64,000 bases of DNA from Puia sp. (lineage in GTDB: Bacteria > Bacteroidota > Bacteroidia > Chitinophagales > Chitinophagaceae), in the NCBI GenBank assembly GCA_031292515.1, contig JARLGZ010000277.1, forward strand, positions 1 through 64,000, written 5' to 3'. Shown here in pieces: positions 1 to 9,092 of the stretch. Both the position numbers and the translations under genes were made by a program. Position 1 is the first letter of the stretch, and each line of letters begins with the position of its first letter. Under the pieces are notes generated by a model, which was not told the origin of the DNA, searched no databases, and worked only from the letters and a program-made list of their open reading frames with translations.

Positions 1-1
1 C

Positions 2-1702
2 AAGTCCTATAACCGGATGTATATGCTCCCCTTCATCCTGGGGATGATCGGGCTGGTCTTCCACTGGAACCGGCAGCCAAAAGACTTCCTGGTGACCGGG
101 CTGCTCTTCTTTTTCACCGGCTTCGCCATCGTCGTCTACCTGAACCAGGCGGGTTACCAGCCCCGTGAACGGGATTATGCCTATGCGGGATCCTTCTATG
201 CCTTCGCCATCTGGATCGGCCTGGGCTATATCTGGGTCAAGGAGCAATACCAAAAACTGAGCTTCCTGAAAGCCAAAGGCGCCGCCGCCAACTATGCCGC
301 CGCCGGCCTCTGCCTGCTGGCCGTACCCGTCCTGATGGGAAGCCAGGAATGGGACGACCACGACCGCGGTAAGAAGACCCTGGCACGCGACATAGGCCGT
401 GACTACCTGGAGAGCTGTCCGCCAAACGCCATCCTGTTCTCTTTTGGTGACAACGACACCTATCCGCTCTGGTATGCCCAGGAAGTGGAGGGCATCCGCC
501 CCGATGTCCGCGTGATCAACTACAGCCTGCTGGGAACCGATTGGTATATCAATCAGCTCAGGTACAAAGTGAACCAGAGTGCGCCGACCGACGTCATTTT
601 CGCACCCGAACAGATACAGGGAACCACCCGCGACGTGGTCTATATCAATAACGTCCCCGGCTTCGACCCCAATAAGACCTATGACCTCTATGATATGCTG
701 AAGAAGGTAGTCGCCAGCGACGACCCAAAATATACCAACCAGTCGGAAGACGGGGAAACCGTGAACTTCCTCCCCGCGCGGAAATTCAGCGTCCCTGTCG
801 ACCTGAAGGCAGTTCGCGCTGATGGCTCGGTGAACCCGGGCGATAGCGTGGTGAACAGCCTGCAGATCGAAATGAGCAAGAACAAGAACTACCTGTTGAA
901 AAATGAGCTGGCCGTGCTCTCCGTCATCGCCGCCAACAACTGGAAAAGACCGATCTGCTTCAACTCGACCTACGAAGTGGAAGACCTGGGGATCGCGAAA
1001 TACATTCGCCAGGAAGGATTGGCGGGAAGATTGGTACCGGTGGAAAACAAGTCGGGGAACGGAATGCCGTTTTATAATAACGACCTCGCCTATGCCAATT
1101 TGCAGAAGTTTGCCTACGGGAATGCCGGGACGCCGGGCGTCTACTACGATGAAGAGAACCGCCGTCATCTGAACAGCATCCGCGCCGCACACGCACAACT
1201 GGCCCTCAGCCTGATAGAAGCCGGCAAAAAAGACTCGGCGAGGAATATCCTGGAACGCTTTGACAAAAATGTATACGAACCCAATTTCCCCTACGGGATG
1301 ACTACCAACCGGGCCAACCAGCAGGACCGCATCTCGATGAGTTTCTTACTGGCCTGCTACCAGTCCGGGGACAGCGCCCTGGCGGGAAAAGTCGAAGCCT
1401 CCCTGAAAAAAGACCTCGAACAACAGTACCGCTACTATAAATCCCTCGGAGATCCCATGCCGGACGAACAACTGGCCGTCAACGCCAATATGGCCTCGCA
1501 GGGTAAGCCGTCCGGCCTGTCCGAGAGACAGGGAGAATTCGCGGCCGATATTCTCTCCACCTACCAGATGCTGATGAGCATCGGTGATTGGAAAAGACAG
1601 TTCATGCCCGGCAACCCGGCTCCCGGCGTGGAGAAAAGCGCGCCGATCATCAACGGCCCGGCGCCCCGGAAAAACGATTCCCCGGCCAAAAAGGGCAATT
1701 GA
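2..1702 (+). CDS. DUF2723 family membrane protein, C-terminal part
   Basis: The reading frame is open to the first base of the window, so the true start lies outside it and only about the last 566 residues are visible. The visible part opens with three hydrophobic segments and the stretch QPRERDYAYAGSFYAFAIW, which I associate with the DUF2723 family (large integral membrane proteins related to protein O-mannosyltransferases). A long soluble, presumably periplasmic part follows, with GDNDTYPLWYAQEVEG and a repeat-like helical C-terminus. These proteins usually run to about 1000 residues, so roughly half is missing. The exact function is unknown; a role in glycosylation is inference from the family. 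A strong hairpin lies just after the stop. Confidence 0.85.
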   Translation, partial: KSYNRMYMLPFILGMIGLVFHWNRQPKDFLVTGLLFFFTGFAIVVYLNQAGYQPRERDYAYAGSFYAFAIWIGLGYIWVKEQYQKLSFLKAKGAAANYAAAGLCLLAVPVLMGSQEWDDHDRGKKTLARDIGRDYLESCPPNAILFSFGDNDTYPLWYAQEVEGIRPDVRVINYSLLGTDWYINQLRYKVNQSAPTDVIFAPEQIQGTTRDVVYINNVPGFDPNKTYDLYDMLKKVVASDDPKYTNQSEDGETVNFLPARKFSVPVDLKAVRADGSVNPGDSVVNSLQIEMSKNKNYLLKNELAVLSVIAANNWKRPICFNSTYEVEDLGIAKYIRQEGLAGRLVPVENKSGNGMPFYNNDLAYANLQKFAYGNAGTPGVYYDEENRRHLNSIRAAHAQLALSLIEAGKKDSARNILERFDKNVYEPNFPYGMTTNRANQQDRISMSFLLACYQSGDSALAGKVEASLKKDLEQQYRYYKSLGDPMPDEQLAVNANMASQGKPSGLSERQGEFAADILSTYQMLMSIGDWKRQFMPGNPAPGVEKSAPIINGPAPRKNDSPAKKGN

Positions 1703-1724
1703 TAGCGTATTTCCGCAATTTATG

Positions 1725-1761
1725 ATCGTAAAAGGCTGCCGGATCGGCGGCCTTTTACGAT
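1725..1761 (+). terminator. Strong hairpin after the DUF2723 gene
   Basis: A 12-bp perfect stem (ATCGTAAAAGGC pairing with GCCTTTTACGAT) is extended by an inner GCCG/CGGC helix around a GAT loop. It lies 23 bases after the stop codon. The A-run and T-run in the arms would let it work as a terminator in either direction. Confidence 0.7.
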
Positions 1762-1884
1762 TCCAGCGGGGATGCCCGGCCCCCTCACGGCTAATTTGAG
1801 TCGAACTCAACCAAATCCCTGAATAATTTGTTTAAAATCATTAACTTGATAGGGACCAAAAACACAAACTTATAATCCGAGCGT

Positions 1885-2982
1885 ATGATAGGGTTTCACT
1901 TTACAAAATATGACCCCAGCCAGGAGGAGAAATCGAAATTCGAACAATTGCTCGATATTTTCATGCAGCTCCTGAGCTTCACCAACGGTGAAGTCGGCGA
2001 AGCCTTGCAATGGATGAACCAGCTCGATAAGGAATATGAGCTGACGAACGGAGAATACGGGATGGGTGATTTTATCGAAGACCTGAAAGACAAAGGCTAT
2101 ATCGACGAGAATAAACAGACCGGCGAAATTGCCATCACCCCCAAAACCGAACAGGGTATTCGCAAACGCTCACTCGAAGAGATATTCGGCAAGCTGAAAA
2201 AGACGAAGACGGGCAATCACAACACCTACAAACCCGGTCAGGGCGATGAACTGAACCCGGAAAGCCGCCCATTCCGCTTTGGCGACCAGCTCGAACAAAT
2301 CGACTTCACCGAGTCGATCCGCAACGCGCAGATCAACCACGGCATCGAAAGTTTTTCCATGCAGGAAGACGACCTGAAGATCCGCGAAACGGACTTCAAA
2401 TCACAAACTTCCACCGTACTGATGATCGACATCTCCCATTCGATGATCCTCTACGGAGAAGATCGCATCACGCCAGCCAAAAAAGTGGCAATGGCTCTCA
2501 GCGAGCTCATCACGACAAAATACCCCAAAGATACCCTGGACATCGTCGTTTTTGGAAACGACGCATGGCCCGTGGAGATAAAAGACCTCCCCTATCTGCA
2601 GGTTGGCCCCTATCATACCAATACGGTCGCGGGGCTGGAACTGGCCATGGACATCCTTCGGAGACGCAGGAATTCCAATAAACAGATCTTCATGATCACG
2701 GACGGAAAGCCCACCTGTCTGAAAGTGGGGAAACGGTATTACAAAAACAGCTTCGGATTGGACAGGAAGATTACGGGGAAATGCCTGAACCTGGCCACCC
2801 AATGCAAAAAACTGAAGATACCCATCACCACGTTTATGATTGCGAGCGACCCCTACCTGCAACGTTTCGTAAACGAATTCACGGAGACGAATAGCGGAAA
2901 GGCCTTTTTTGCCTCCCTGGACCGGCTGGGGGCTTTTATCTTCCGGGACTTCGAAAGCGGAAAACGGAAGACTGTATATTAG
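1885..2982 (+). CDS. VWA domain protein, partner of the downstream AAA ATPase
   Basis: A 365-residue protein with an acidic, helical N-terminal half and a von Willebrand factor A domain in the C-terminal half. The MIDAS motif is visible as MIDISHSM (DxSxS, about residues 178-184), followed by MITDGKPT (second metal-binding loop). No signal peptide is seen, so it is likely cytoplasmic. It lies 108 bases before a MoxR/chelatase-like AAA ATPase on the same strand. VWA and AAA proteins of this kind typically act together as chelatase-like or chaperone-like complexes on a client protein or cofactor. The client cannot be read from the sequence. Confidence 0.85.
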   Translation: MIGFHFTKYDPSQEEKSKFEQLLDIFMQLLSFTNGEVGEALQWMNQLDKEYELTNGEYGMGDFIEDLKDKGYIDENKQTGEIAITPKTEQGIRKRSLEEIFGKLKKTKTGNHNTYKPGQGDELNPESRPFRFGDQLEQIDFTESIRNAQINHGIESFSMQEDDLKIRETDFKSQTSTVLMIDISHSMILYGEDRITPAKKVAMALSELITTKYPKDTLDIVVFGNDAWPVEIKDLPYLQVGPYHTNTVAGLELAMDILRRRRNSNKQIFMITDGKPTCLKVGKRYYKNSFGLDRKITGKCLNLATQCKKLKIPITTFMIASDPYLQRFVNEFTETNSGKAFFASLDRLGAFIFRDFESGKRKTVY

Positions 2983-3090
2983 ACGACATGTACAAAAAGA
3001 CATTAGAAGGCAGCTTATCGGAAGTATTATTAAAAAATTAAAAACCATCAGGCTATCGGCTAACTGCTCATATGCTTTGAGAAAATAATT

Positions 3091-4614
3091 ATGGACATCA
3101 CGAAAATTACAACGCTCGGAGAATTGAAGAAAGCAGGTTACAAACACCGGTCTGTAAAAGAAGAGATCCGGGAGAACCTGGTCAGGAAACTGCAGAATAA
3201 AGAAGCTACTTTTTCCGGCATCATCGGTTATGAAGACTCCGTCATACCCGATACGGAAAGGGCCCTGCTGTCCCGTCACAATATCTTATTCCTGGGCCTC
3301 CGCGGTCAGGCAAAGACCCGTATGGCCCGGCAGATGGTGGAATTGCTGGATGAACACATCCCGTTTATCGCCGGCAGCGAAGTCAACGACGACCCGCTGC
3401 AACCCATTTCCAAATATGCACGCGACCTCGTCAGGACGAAGGGGGATGCTACCCCCATCGGCTGGCTGCACCGCAGCGAACGCTATGGAGAGAAACTGGC
3501 CACCCCCGATGTGAGCGTCGCCGACCTGATCGGAGATATCGATCCCATCAAGGCTGCCAACCTCCGCCTCAACTTCGCCGACGAAGAGGTGATCCACTTC
3601 GGAATCATACCAAAAAGCAATCGTGGCATCTTCGTCATCAACGAGATCCCCGATCTGCAGGCACGCATACAGGTCTCCCTCTTCAATATCCTGGAAGAAG
3701 GAGACGTCCAGATCCGCGGGTTTAAACTGCGGATGCCCCTCGATATCCTCTTTGTCTTCACCGCCAACCCTGAAGACTATACGAATCGCGGTTCCATCGT
3801 AACGCCGCTGAAAGACCGTATCGAAAGCCAGATCCTGACGCATTACCCCCGGAGTATCGAAACCGCCCTGGCCATCACCGAACAGGAAGCCGACGTCCTC
3901 AAAGAACAGGAAGACAGGGTGAAGATCAGCGACCTCGTAAAACGATTGATCGAACAGGTGTCTTTTGAAGCACGGACCAGCGAATTCGTCGATAAGAAGA
4001 GCGGCGTCTCGGCCCGTCTTACCATAGCCGCCTACGAAAACGCGGTCAGCGCCGCCGAACGCAGGGCCATCCTCAACAAAGAGAAAGAGACACAGGTCTG
4101 GATGAGCGACCTCATTGGTATCGTCCCCTCCATCACCGGCAAAATAGAGCTCGTCTATGAAGGCGAGCAGGAAGGCCCCTACCAGGTGGCCTTCAACCTC
4201 CTCGAAAAGGCGATCCGCACCCAGTTTATAAACTACTTCCCCAACCCCGACCAGTTGAAGAAACGAAAGGGCGATCCCAAGGAAGATAACCCTTTCAAAT
4301 CCATCACCCATTGGTTCGACAAAGGCAACCAGCTGAATCTCTTCTTTAACACAAAGGATGAAGAAAAGATCCAGCAATTATACAAGGTAGACGGATTGCA
4401 CGCCCTCGTCAAGAAGTATTTCAAGCTTGCTAATGAAAAAGAAGCGGCCCTGCTGATGGAATTCGTCCTCCACGGCCTTGCCGCCTATTCGCTGATCAGC
4501 AAACGGGTTGTGGAAGGCAAGATCGAATTCAAAGACCTGATCGGATCCATGGTCAACCTGGGATCTACCGGCTATAACAGCGAAGAAGGGTTCGAAGGTG
4601 AGGATTTTAACTAA
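3091..4614 (+). CDS. AAA+ ATPase, magnesium-chelatase/MoxR-like
   Basis: A 507-residue cytoplasmic AAA+ protein. The Walker A region reads GLRGQAKT (about residues 70-77), with alanine where most P-loops have glycine. The Walker B region reads GIFVINEIPDL, with asparagine where aspartate is usual. From memory both substitutions recur in this Bacteroidota family, so I do not take them as inactivation. A sensor-like FVFTANPEDYTNRG and an arginine-rich LKDRIESQILTHYP follow. The C-terminal third is helical. It pairs with the VWA gene upstream and overlaps murB tail to tail by 4 bases. Likely role: ATP-driven remodelling together with the VWA protein; substrate unknown. Confidence 0.85.
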   Translation: MDITKITTLGELKKAGYKHRSVKEEIRENLVRKLQNKEATFSGIIGYEDSVIPDTERALLSRHNILFLGLRGQAKTRMARQMVELLDEHIPFIAGSEVNDDPLQPISKYARDLVRTKGDATPIGWLHRSERYGEKLATPDVSVADLIGDIDPIKAANLRLNFADEEVIHFGIIPKSNRGIFVINEIPDLQARIQVSLFNILEEGDVQIRGFKLRMPLDILFVFTANPEDYTNRGSIVTPLKDRIESQILTHYPRSIETALAITEQEADVLKEQEDRVKISDLVKRLIEQVSFEARTSEFVDKKSGVSARLTIAAYENAVSAAERRAILNKEKETQVWMSDLIGIVPSITGKIELVYEGEQEGPYQVAFNLLEKAIRTQFINYFPNPDQLKKRKGDPKEDNPFKSITHWFDKGNQLNLFFNTKDEEKIQQLYKVDGLHALVKKYFKLANEKEAALLMEFVLHGLAAYSLISKRVVEGKIEFKDLIGSMVNLGSTGYNSEEGFEGEDFN

Positions 4615-5642
4615 ACGATATTCACCTCGCGCTCCAGTTCCACGCCAAAGCGGTCTTTTACGCTCTGAAGGATCTCTGTGCTGAGTTCGTAGATCTCTTT
4701 TCCGGTAGCCTTCCCGTAATTGACAAGCACCAACGCCTGGGCGGCATGGCATCCGGCATCGCCGCGCCGGTACCCTTTCCACCCGCATTGTTCGATCAGC
4801 CAGCCCGCAGCAAGCTTCACCTTGCCGGAACCACCTGCCTCGCCGTTGACAGGATATCCCAGGATGCCGGGGAAACCCTCCCGGAGCGCGGTAAATTTGT
4901 CGGCGCTCACCTCGGGATTCTTGAAGAAGCTGCCCGCGTTACCGATGACAGCAGGATCGGGCAGCTTGGAACTGCGGATATGTATCACCGCCCGGGAGAT
5001 CGCCTGTATGCTCAACTCCCCTACCCCCATCTTCTCCAGTTCTTCCCGGATGGCGCCATATTGCGTATTGAAAACGGGCCTTTTACGCAGCCTGAAAACG
5101 ACATTTAGGATCACGAACTGGCCCCGGTACTTTCGCTTGAATACACTTTCCCGGTACCCGAATTCACAATCGTTGAGACTGAAAGTATAGACTTTCTTCT
5201 CCCGGATATGATACGCCTCCAGTTCCTGGAAGACTTCGCGGATCTCTACCCCATAGGCGCCGATATTCTGCATAGGACCGGCCCCCACACTGCCCGGTAT
5301 CAGCGACAGGTTTTCGACACCCGCCCAATCCCGATCCAGGCAATACCGGACAAACCGGTGCCAGTTCTCCCCCGCCCCGGCCCGGACATAGACATAGTCC
5401 TCATCCTCCGCCACCAGGTCGATCCCCCCTACCTCATTTTTCAGGACCAGCCCGTCGAAATCACCCGTAAAAAGCAGGTTGCTACCCCCGGCCAGGATCA
5501 GCAGCCGCTCCCGTGAAGGCTTCGCAAACTCGGGCAATTCCTGCAATTCCTCCACTCCTGAAAAGAATGAGAATCGTTTAGCTATTACATTTATTTTAAA
5601 TGTGTTGTAGGGCAGGAGAGAAACATTTTCTTTTATTATCAT
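4611..5642 (-). CDS. murB: UDP-N-acetylenolpyruvoylglucosamine reductase MurB
   Basis: This flavoenzyme carries out the second committed step of peptidoglycan precursor synthesis: NADPH-dependent reduction of UDP-GlcNAc-enolpyruvate to UDP-MurNAc. At 343 residues it has the length of the E. coli-type (type I) enzyme. Visible motifs are LILAGGSNLLF (FAD-binding loop), IPGSVGAGPMQNIGAYG (FAD-binding core), GNAGSFFKNP (carries the catalytic serine) and a C-terminal ELEREVNIV with the expected glutamate. The start ATG at 5642 gives a normal N-terminus. It is transcribed divergently from the MORN-repeat gene and converges on the AAA ATPase gene. Confidence 0.97.
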   Translation of the reverse strand: MIIKENVSLLPYNTFKINVIAKRFSFFSGVEELQELPEFAKPSRERLLILAGGSNLLFTGDFDGLVLKNEVGGIDLVAEDEDYVYVRAGAGENWHRFVRYCLDRDWAGVENLSLIPGSVGAGPMQNIGAYGVEIREVFQELEAYHIREKKVYTFSLNDCEFGYRESVFKRKYRGQFVILNVVFRLRKRPVFNTQYGAIREELEKMGVGELSIQAISRAVIHIRSSKLPDPAVIGNAGSFFKNPEVSADKFTALREGFPGILGYPVNGEAGGSGKVKLAAGWLIEQCGWKGYRRGDAGCHAAQALVLVNYGKATGKEIYELSTEILQSVKDRFGVELEREVNIV

Positions 5643-5792
5643 AACCTTTTTTTATGTGTCATCACTATGCCGTATCATCCGGAAAAAATATACCGTAAGC
5701 AGACCCGTATCCATAACAAATTGGGGCATGGAAACGTTCTTCCATCCTAAACGGCAGCCGCATTTAAACCTAATCACAAACCTGTCTCCCAC

Positions 5793-8700
5793 ATGAAGAA
5801 AATAACAACCGGATGGATATGCGTCCTGTCCGCGATGTTCTCCCCCTGTTTTGCACAGGATAACAATCCCCTGATCAATTCCGGCCAACTCATCCTCAGG
5901 GCTTCAAATTTACATGATTCGGGACAGTATAAGCAGGCAATCGCATGCTACGACCAGATCGATCGCAGCGACACCAATTATATACGATGCCTTTATGAAA
6001 AAGCCCTGAGCTGTTTTGCAGACAGCCAGTATGACCGATCCCTGACCTGCTGCCGCGAAGCGCTTGCCGGGAAAGCGGACCGGTATCTCGTTCCGCAGAT
6101 CTATACGCTTTATGCCAATACAGCCGATGCCATGGGGCAGCCCGAAGAGGCCCTGCGGTTGTTCGACACGGCGATTGCCCAATTCCCTTCCTATGCACCG
6201 CTCTATCTGAATAAGGGAATCACCCGGCTTAAACAAGAACGGCTGGACGAAGCACAGGCCCTGTTCGAACAGGTATTGCTGATCGACCCCTACACCACCA
6301 GCGCTCATTTCAGGCTCGGCCTCGTGGAATTAAAAAAAGGACAGATCGTACCCGCATTCCTGAGCTTCACCGCCTACCTCATGATGTCCCCGAACGGCCG
6401 GTTTAACCGCAACTGCATCAACCTGCTCGACGCCATCTCCAAAAACCAGGATGACATACAAGCCTATGTGAATAACCGGAAAGAAGACCCGTCGGACAAC
6501 TATAAACTCGTCGAACAGATCGTCCAGTCGAAGATCGCATTGGACAAAAGCTACAAACCCCTGCTACACCTGGACGACGCTATTTCCAGGCAGATACAGG
6601 TCGTCTTCGAAAAACTGGAATACGATGAAAACGATCATGACTTCTGGATACAATATTATATGCCCCTCTTCAAAAAAATCATGCAAGAGGGGAAATTTGA
6701 ATATTTCATCAACTACCTGTTTTCCAACGTGAATATCCCCGTAATCCAGGATTTCAACAAGAAGAATAAAAAAGAAATCGCTGCCTTTGTCTCGGAAGCC
6801 TCCGAATATTTCAACCGGATCCGCAACACCAGGGAACTGAACTTCGCAAAGAGGAGTACAGACGGCGTGATCTGGCTCTACAACGAAAAAGGCTTACTTG
6901 GAAAAGGTCAGCTCCGGGACAACGGAAAAATATTGAGCGGTCCCTGGGAGTTCTACTACCCGGCCGGGAACCTGAAGGCAAAAGGGCTATACAACGAGCA
7001 GGGTAAAAAAGAAGGAGAATGGCTCTACTATTACACGAATGGAACCCTGCAGGGCCGGGAACACTACCTGTCAGGCAGCGAAGAAGGAGAGGACACCTAC
7101 TTTTTCCCGGACGGCGCCCTATCCTCCCGTGTCTTGTATAAAGCCGGCAAGGCCGAGGGAGAAGGTGTCTATTATTCCCGGCTCGGATCCCTCACTGCAA
7201 TCAACCATTATACCGCCGGTAAACTGCAGGGTGAAAAAAGGAACTTTTTCGACAACGGCAACCTCAGCTATACCGAGTACTTCACCGCCGGTGACCCGGA
7301 CGGAAAAATAAAATCCTGGTTCAGGAGCGGACAGACCGAATATGAAGGCTCGTACAAAGGCGGAAAACTGGAGGGGCCTTATAAGAAATACTATGAAAGC
7401 GGCAAACTCTTTATAGAAGGATCCTATAGCAAGGATCAACAGACAGGCGCCTGGTCCTCTTATTTTGAGAATGGACAGTTGAAAAACCAGGAAAACTATG
7501 TCGACGGCAAACTGGACGGGGAATACAAGGAGTTCTATGAGAATGGACAGCTGTTCGCCTCCTACCGGTACAAAAAGGGAAAGATCCAGGGCGAGGGCAG
7601 CTACTACGACGAGGATGGAAAACTCTATTCGACGCTCATCTATGACAACGGTCTCCTGAAGTCCGCCAGCTATTTCGACAAAGATGGCAAACCCATAAGC
7701 CGCTCCGATGAGCGGTCCGGCATCATCGACCTGACTACCTTCCTACCGGACGGCAGCAGGAACAGGCATATCGTCTACAATCAGAAAGGGGATGCCACCG
7801 GTCTCGAAACTTTCTACTACCCTTCCGGCAAGATCCTCGGAACGACCCTATACGTAAACGGAGAAAAAGAAGGCGTCGACATCGATTATTTCCGGAATAC
7901 CAGGCTGAGAGACAGCATCCATTACACCGAGGGGAAAAAAGACGGCTACTACAAGAGTTTCTATAGCCACGGACAGATCGAAGAGGAAGGCTGGTACCAG
8001 AACGATGTGCTCACGGGCTATTGGCTGAACTATGACGAGATGGGCAAGCTCCTGTCCAGGTCCTATTATCTCAACGACGAACTGAATGGCTATAAGACCG
8101 AATGGCAACCGGACGGCAAAAAGGAGTTTGAAACAAGGTATAACGCGGGATGGATGGAAGAACGCTGGCAGTACGATACCACCGGCAAACTCTTGCAGCA
8201 TATCGGTCTGTCGCAGGGCACGGGACCCTATAAGCTCCTCTACCCGGATGGAAAGACGCTTGCGGAGGGTCAATATCGGCACGGATATCTCTCGGGAGCC
8301 TACACCTCTTATTATTTCGACGGCAGCACCCAGAGCGTGCAATATTATAAGAACGGCTTGCGGGACAGTATATACCGGACCTGGTACTATGGGAATACCC
8401 GAAATACCGAAGGACAATATAAAATGGGAGAGAAGACAGGAACCTGGAAATATTACACCCGGGAAGGGGCGCTCCACTTTACCGAGGAATATGTGAACGG
8501 CAAACTCAACGGCCGGCAGACCTATTATTATAAAAACGGCAAGACCGATCTTGAACGCTTCTTTAAAGACGACCAGAGAGAAGGCACCTCCCGGAAATAT
8601 GACGAAGACGGACAACTGCTCTACCAGCTCACTTACAAGAAGGATGTACCCGTGAGCTATTCCTACCTGGACAAATCCGGGAAACAATTGCCGGAGACCC

Positions 8701-9092
8701 CTATTCTCCGCGGCTCCGGGAAAGTGAAGACCTTTTATCCGAACGGCAACCCTTCCGCCATTTTTGAATACAGCGATGGCAAGACTGTCGGCGCAGACCT
8801 GATGTACCACTCCAACGGGAAGATCCTCTCTTCTTCCACGGAGGATTTCAGTCAAACCGAAGGCAGCTACAAAGACTACTATCCCAGTGGACAGTTAAAG
8901 TCCGATTATATCTATCTTCATGACAACCTTCACGGACCTTATAAGGAATACAACGGGAAAGGCATCCTGGTCGGGGAAGGAACCTATTATAACGGATCGC
9001 TGAACGGCATCGTGAAGATCTATGACGACAACGGATCCCTGAAGGAGACCGACTTCTATTATTATGGAAAACTATTATCGGTAAAAAAATGA
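5793..9092 (+). CDS. Exported TPR + MORN-repeat protein
   Basis: A 1099-residue protein with a signal peptide (MKKITTGWICVLSAMFSPCFA). Residues about 35-200 form TPR-like helical repeats (for example YKQAIACYDQID and RLDEAQALFEQVLLIDP). From about residue 365 to the end there are more than twenty MORN-type repeats, with motifs such as YYPSGQLKSD and GPYKEYNGKG. Such repeats are often auto-named YwqK antitoxin, but nothing here suggests a toxin pair. MORN arrays form extended beta sheets, so a scaffold or envelope binding role is the safest inference. The next gene starts within its stop codon (ATGA), which implies translational coupling with the DUF3857 protein. Confidence 0.85.
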   Translation: MKKITTGWICVLSAMFSPCFAQDNNPLINSGQLILRASNLHDSGQYKQAIACYDQIDRSDTNYIRCLYEKALSCFADSQYDRSLTCCREALAGKADRYLVPQIYTLYANTADAMGQPEEALRLFDTAIAQFPSYAPLYLNKGITRLKQERLDEAQALFEQVLLIDPYTTSAHFRLGLVELKKGQIVPAFLSFTAYLMMSPNGRFNRNCINLLDAISKNQDDIQAYVNNRKEDPSDNYKLVEQIVQSKIALDKSYKPLLHLDDAISRQIQVVFEKLEYDENDHDFWIQYYMPLFKKIMQEGKFEYFINYLFSNVNIPVIQDFNKKNKKEIAAFVSEASEYFNRIRNTRELNFAKRSTDGVIWLYNEKGLLGKGQLRDNGKILSGPWEFYYPAGNLKAKGLYNEQGKKEGEWLYYYTNGTLQGREHYLSGSEEGEDTYFFPDGALSSRVLYKAGKAEGEGVYYSRLGSLTAINHYTAGKLQGEKRNFFDNGNLSYTEYFTAGDPDGKIKSWFRSGQTEYEGSYKGGKLEGPYKKYYESGKLFIEGSYSKDQQTGAWSSYFENGQLKNQENYVDGKLDGEYKEFYENGQLFASYRYKKGKIQGEGSYYDEDGKLYSTLIYDNGLLKSASYFDKDGKPISRSDERSGIIDLTTFLPDGSRNRHIVYNQKGDATGLETFYYPSGKILGTTLYVNGEKEGVDIDYFRNTRLRDSIHYTEGKKDGYYKSFYSHGQIEEEGWYQNDVLTGYWLNYDEMGKLLSRSYYLNDELNGYKTEWQPDGKKEFETRYNAGWMEERWQYDTTGKLLQHIGLSQGTGPYKLLYPDGKTLAEGQYRHGYLSGAYTSYYFDGSTQSVQYYKNGLRDSIYRTWYYGNTRNTEGQYKMGEKTGTWKYYTREGALHFTEEYVNGKLNGRQTYYYKNGKTDLERFFKDDQREGTSRKYDEDGQLLYQLTYKKDVPVSYSYLDKSGKQLPETPILRGSGKVKTFYPNGNPSAIFEYSDGKTVGADLMYHSNGKILSSSTEDFSQTEGSYKDYYPSGQLKSDYIYLHDNLHGPYKEYNGKGILVGEGTYYNGSLNGIVKIYDDNGSLKETDFYYYGKLLSVKK

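Noticed and set aside
3300-3700. Inactivated AAA ATPase because of unusual Walker residues
   Set aside because: The same substitutions appear to be usual in this Bacteroidota family as I remember it, so inactivation is not supported.
3286-4377. Long minus-strand open frame inside the AAA ATPase gene
   Set aside because: Shadow of a well-supported ATPase.
5793-9092. Toxin-antitoxin interpretation of the MORN-repeat protein (YwqK naming)
   Set aside because: No toxin gene is adjacent; it has a signal peptide and forms an operon with DUF3857 proteins.
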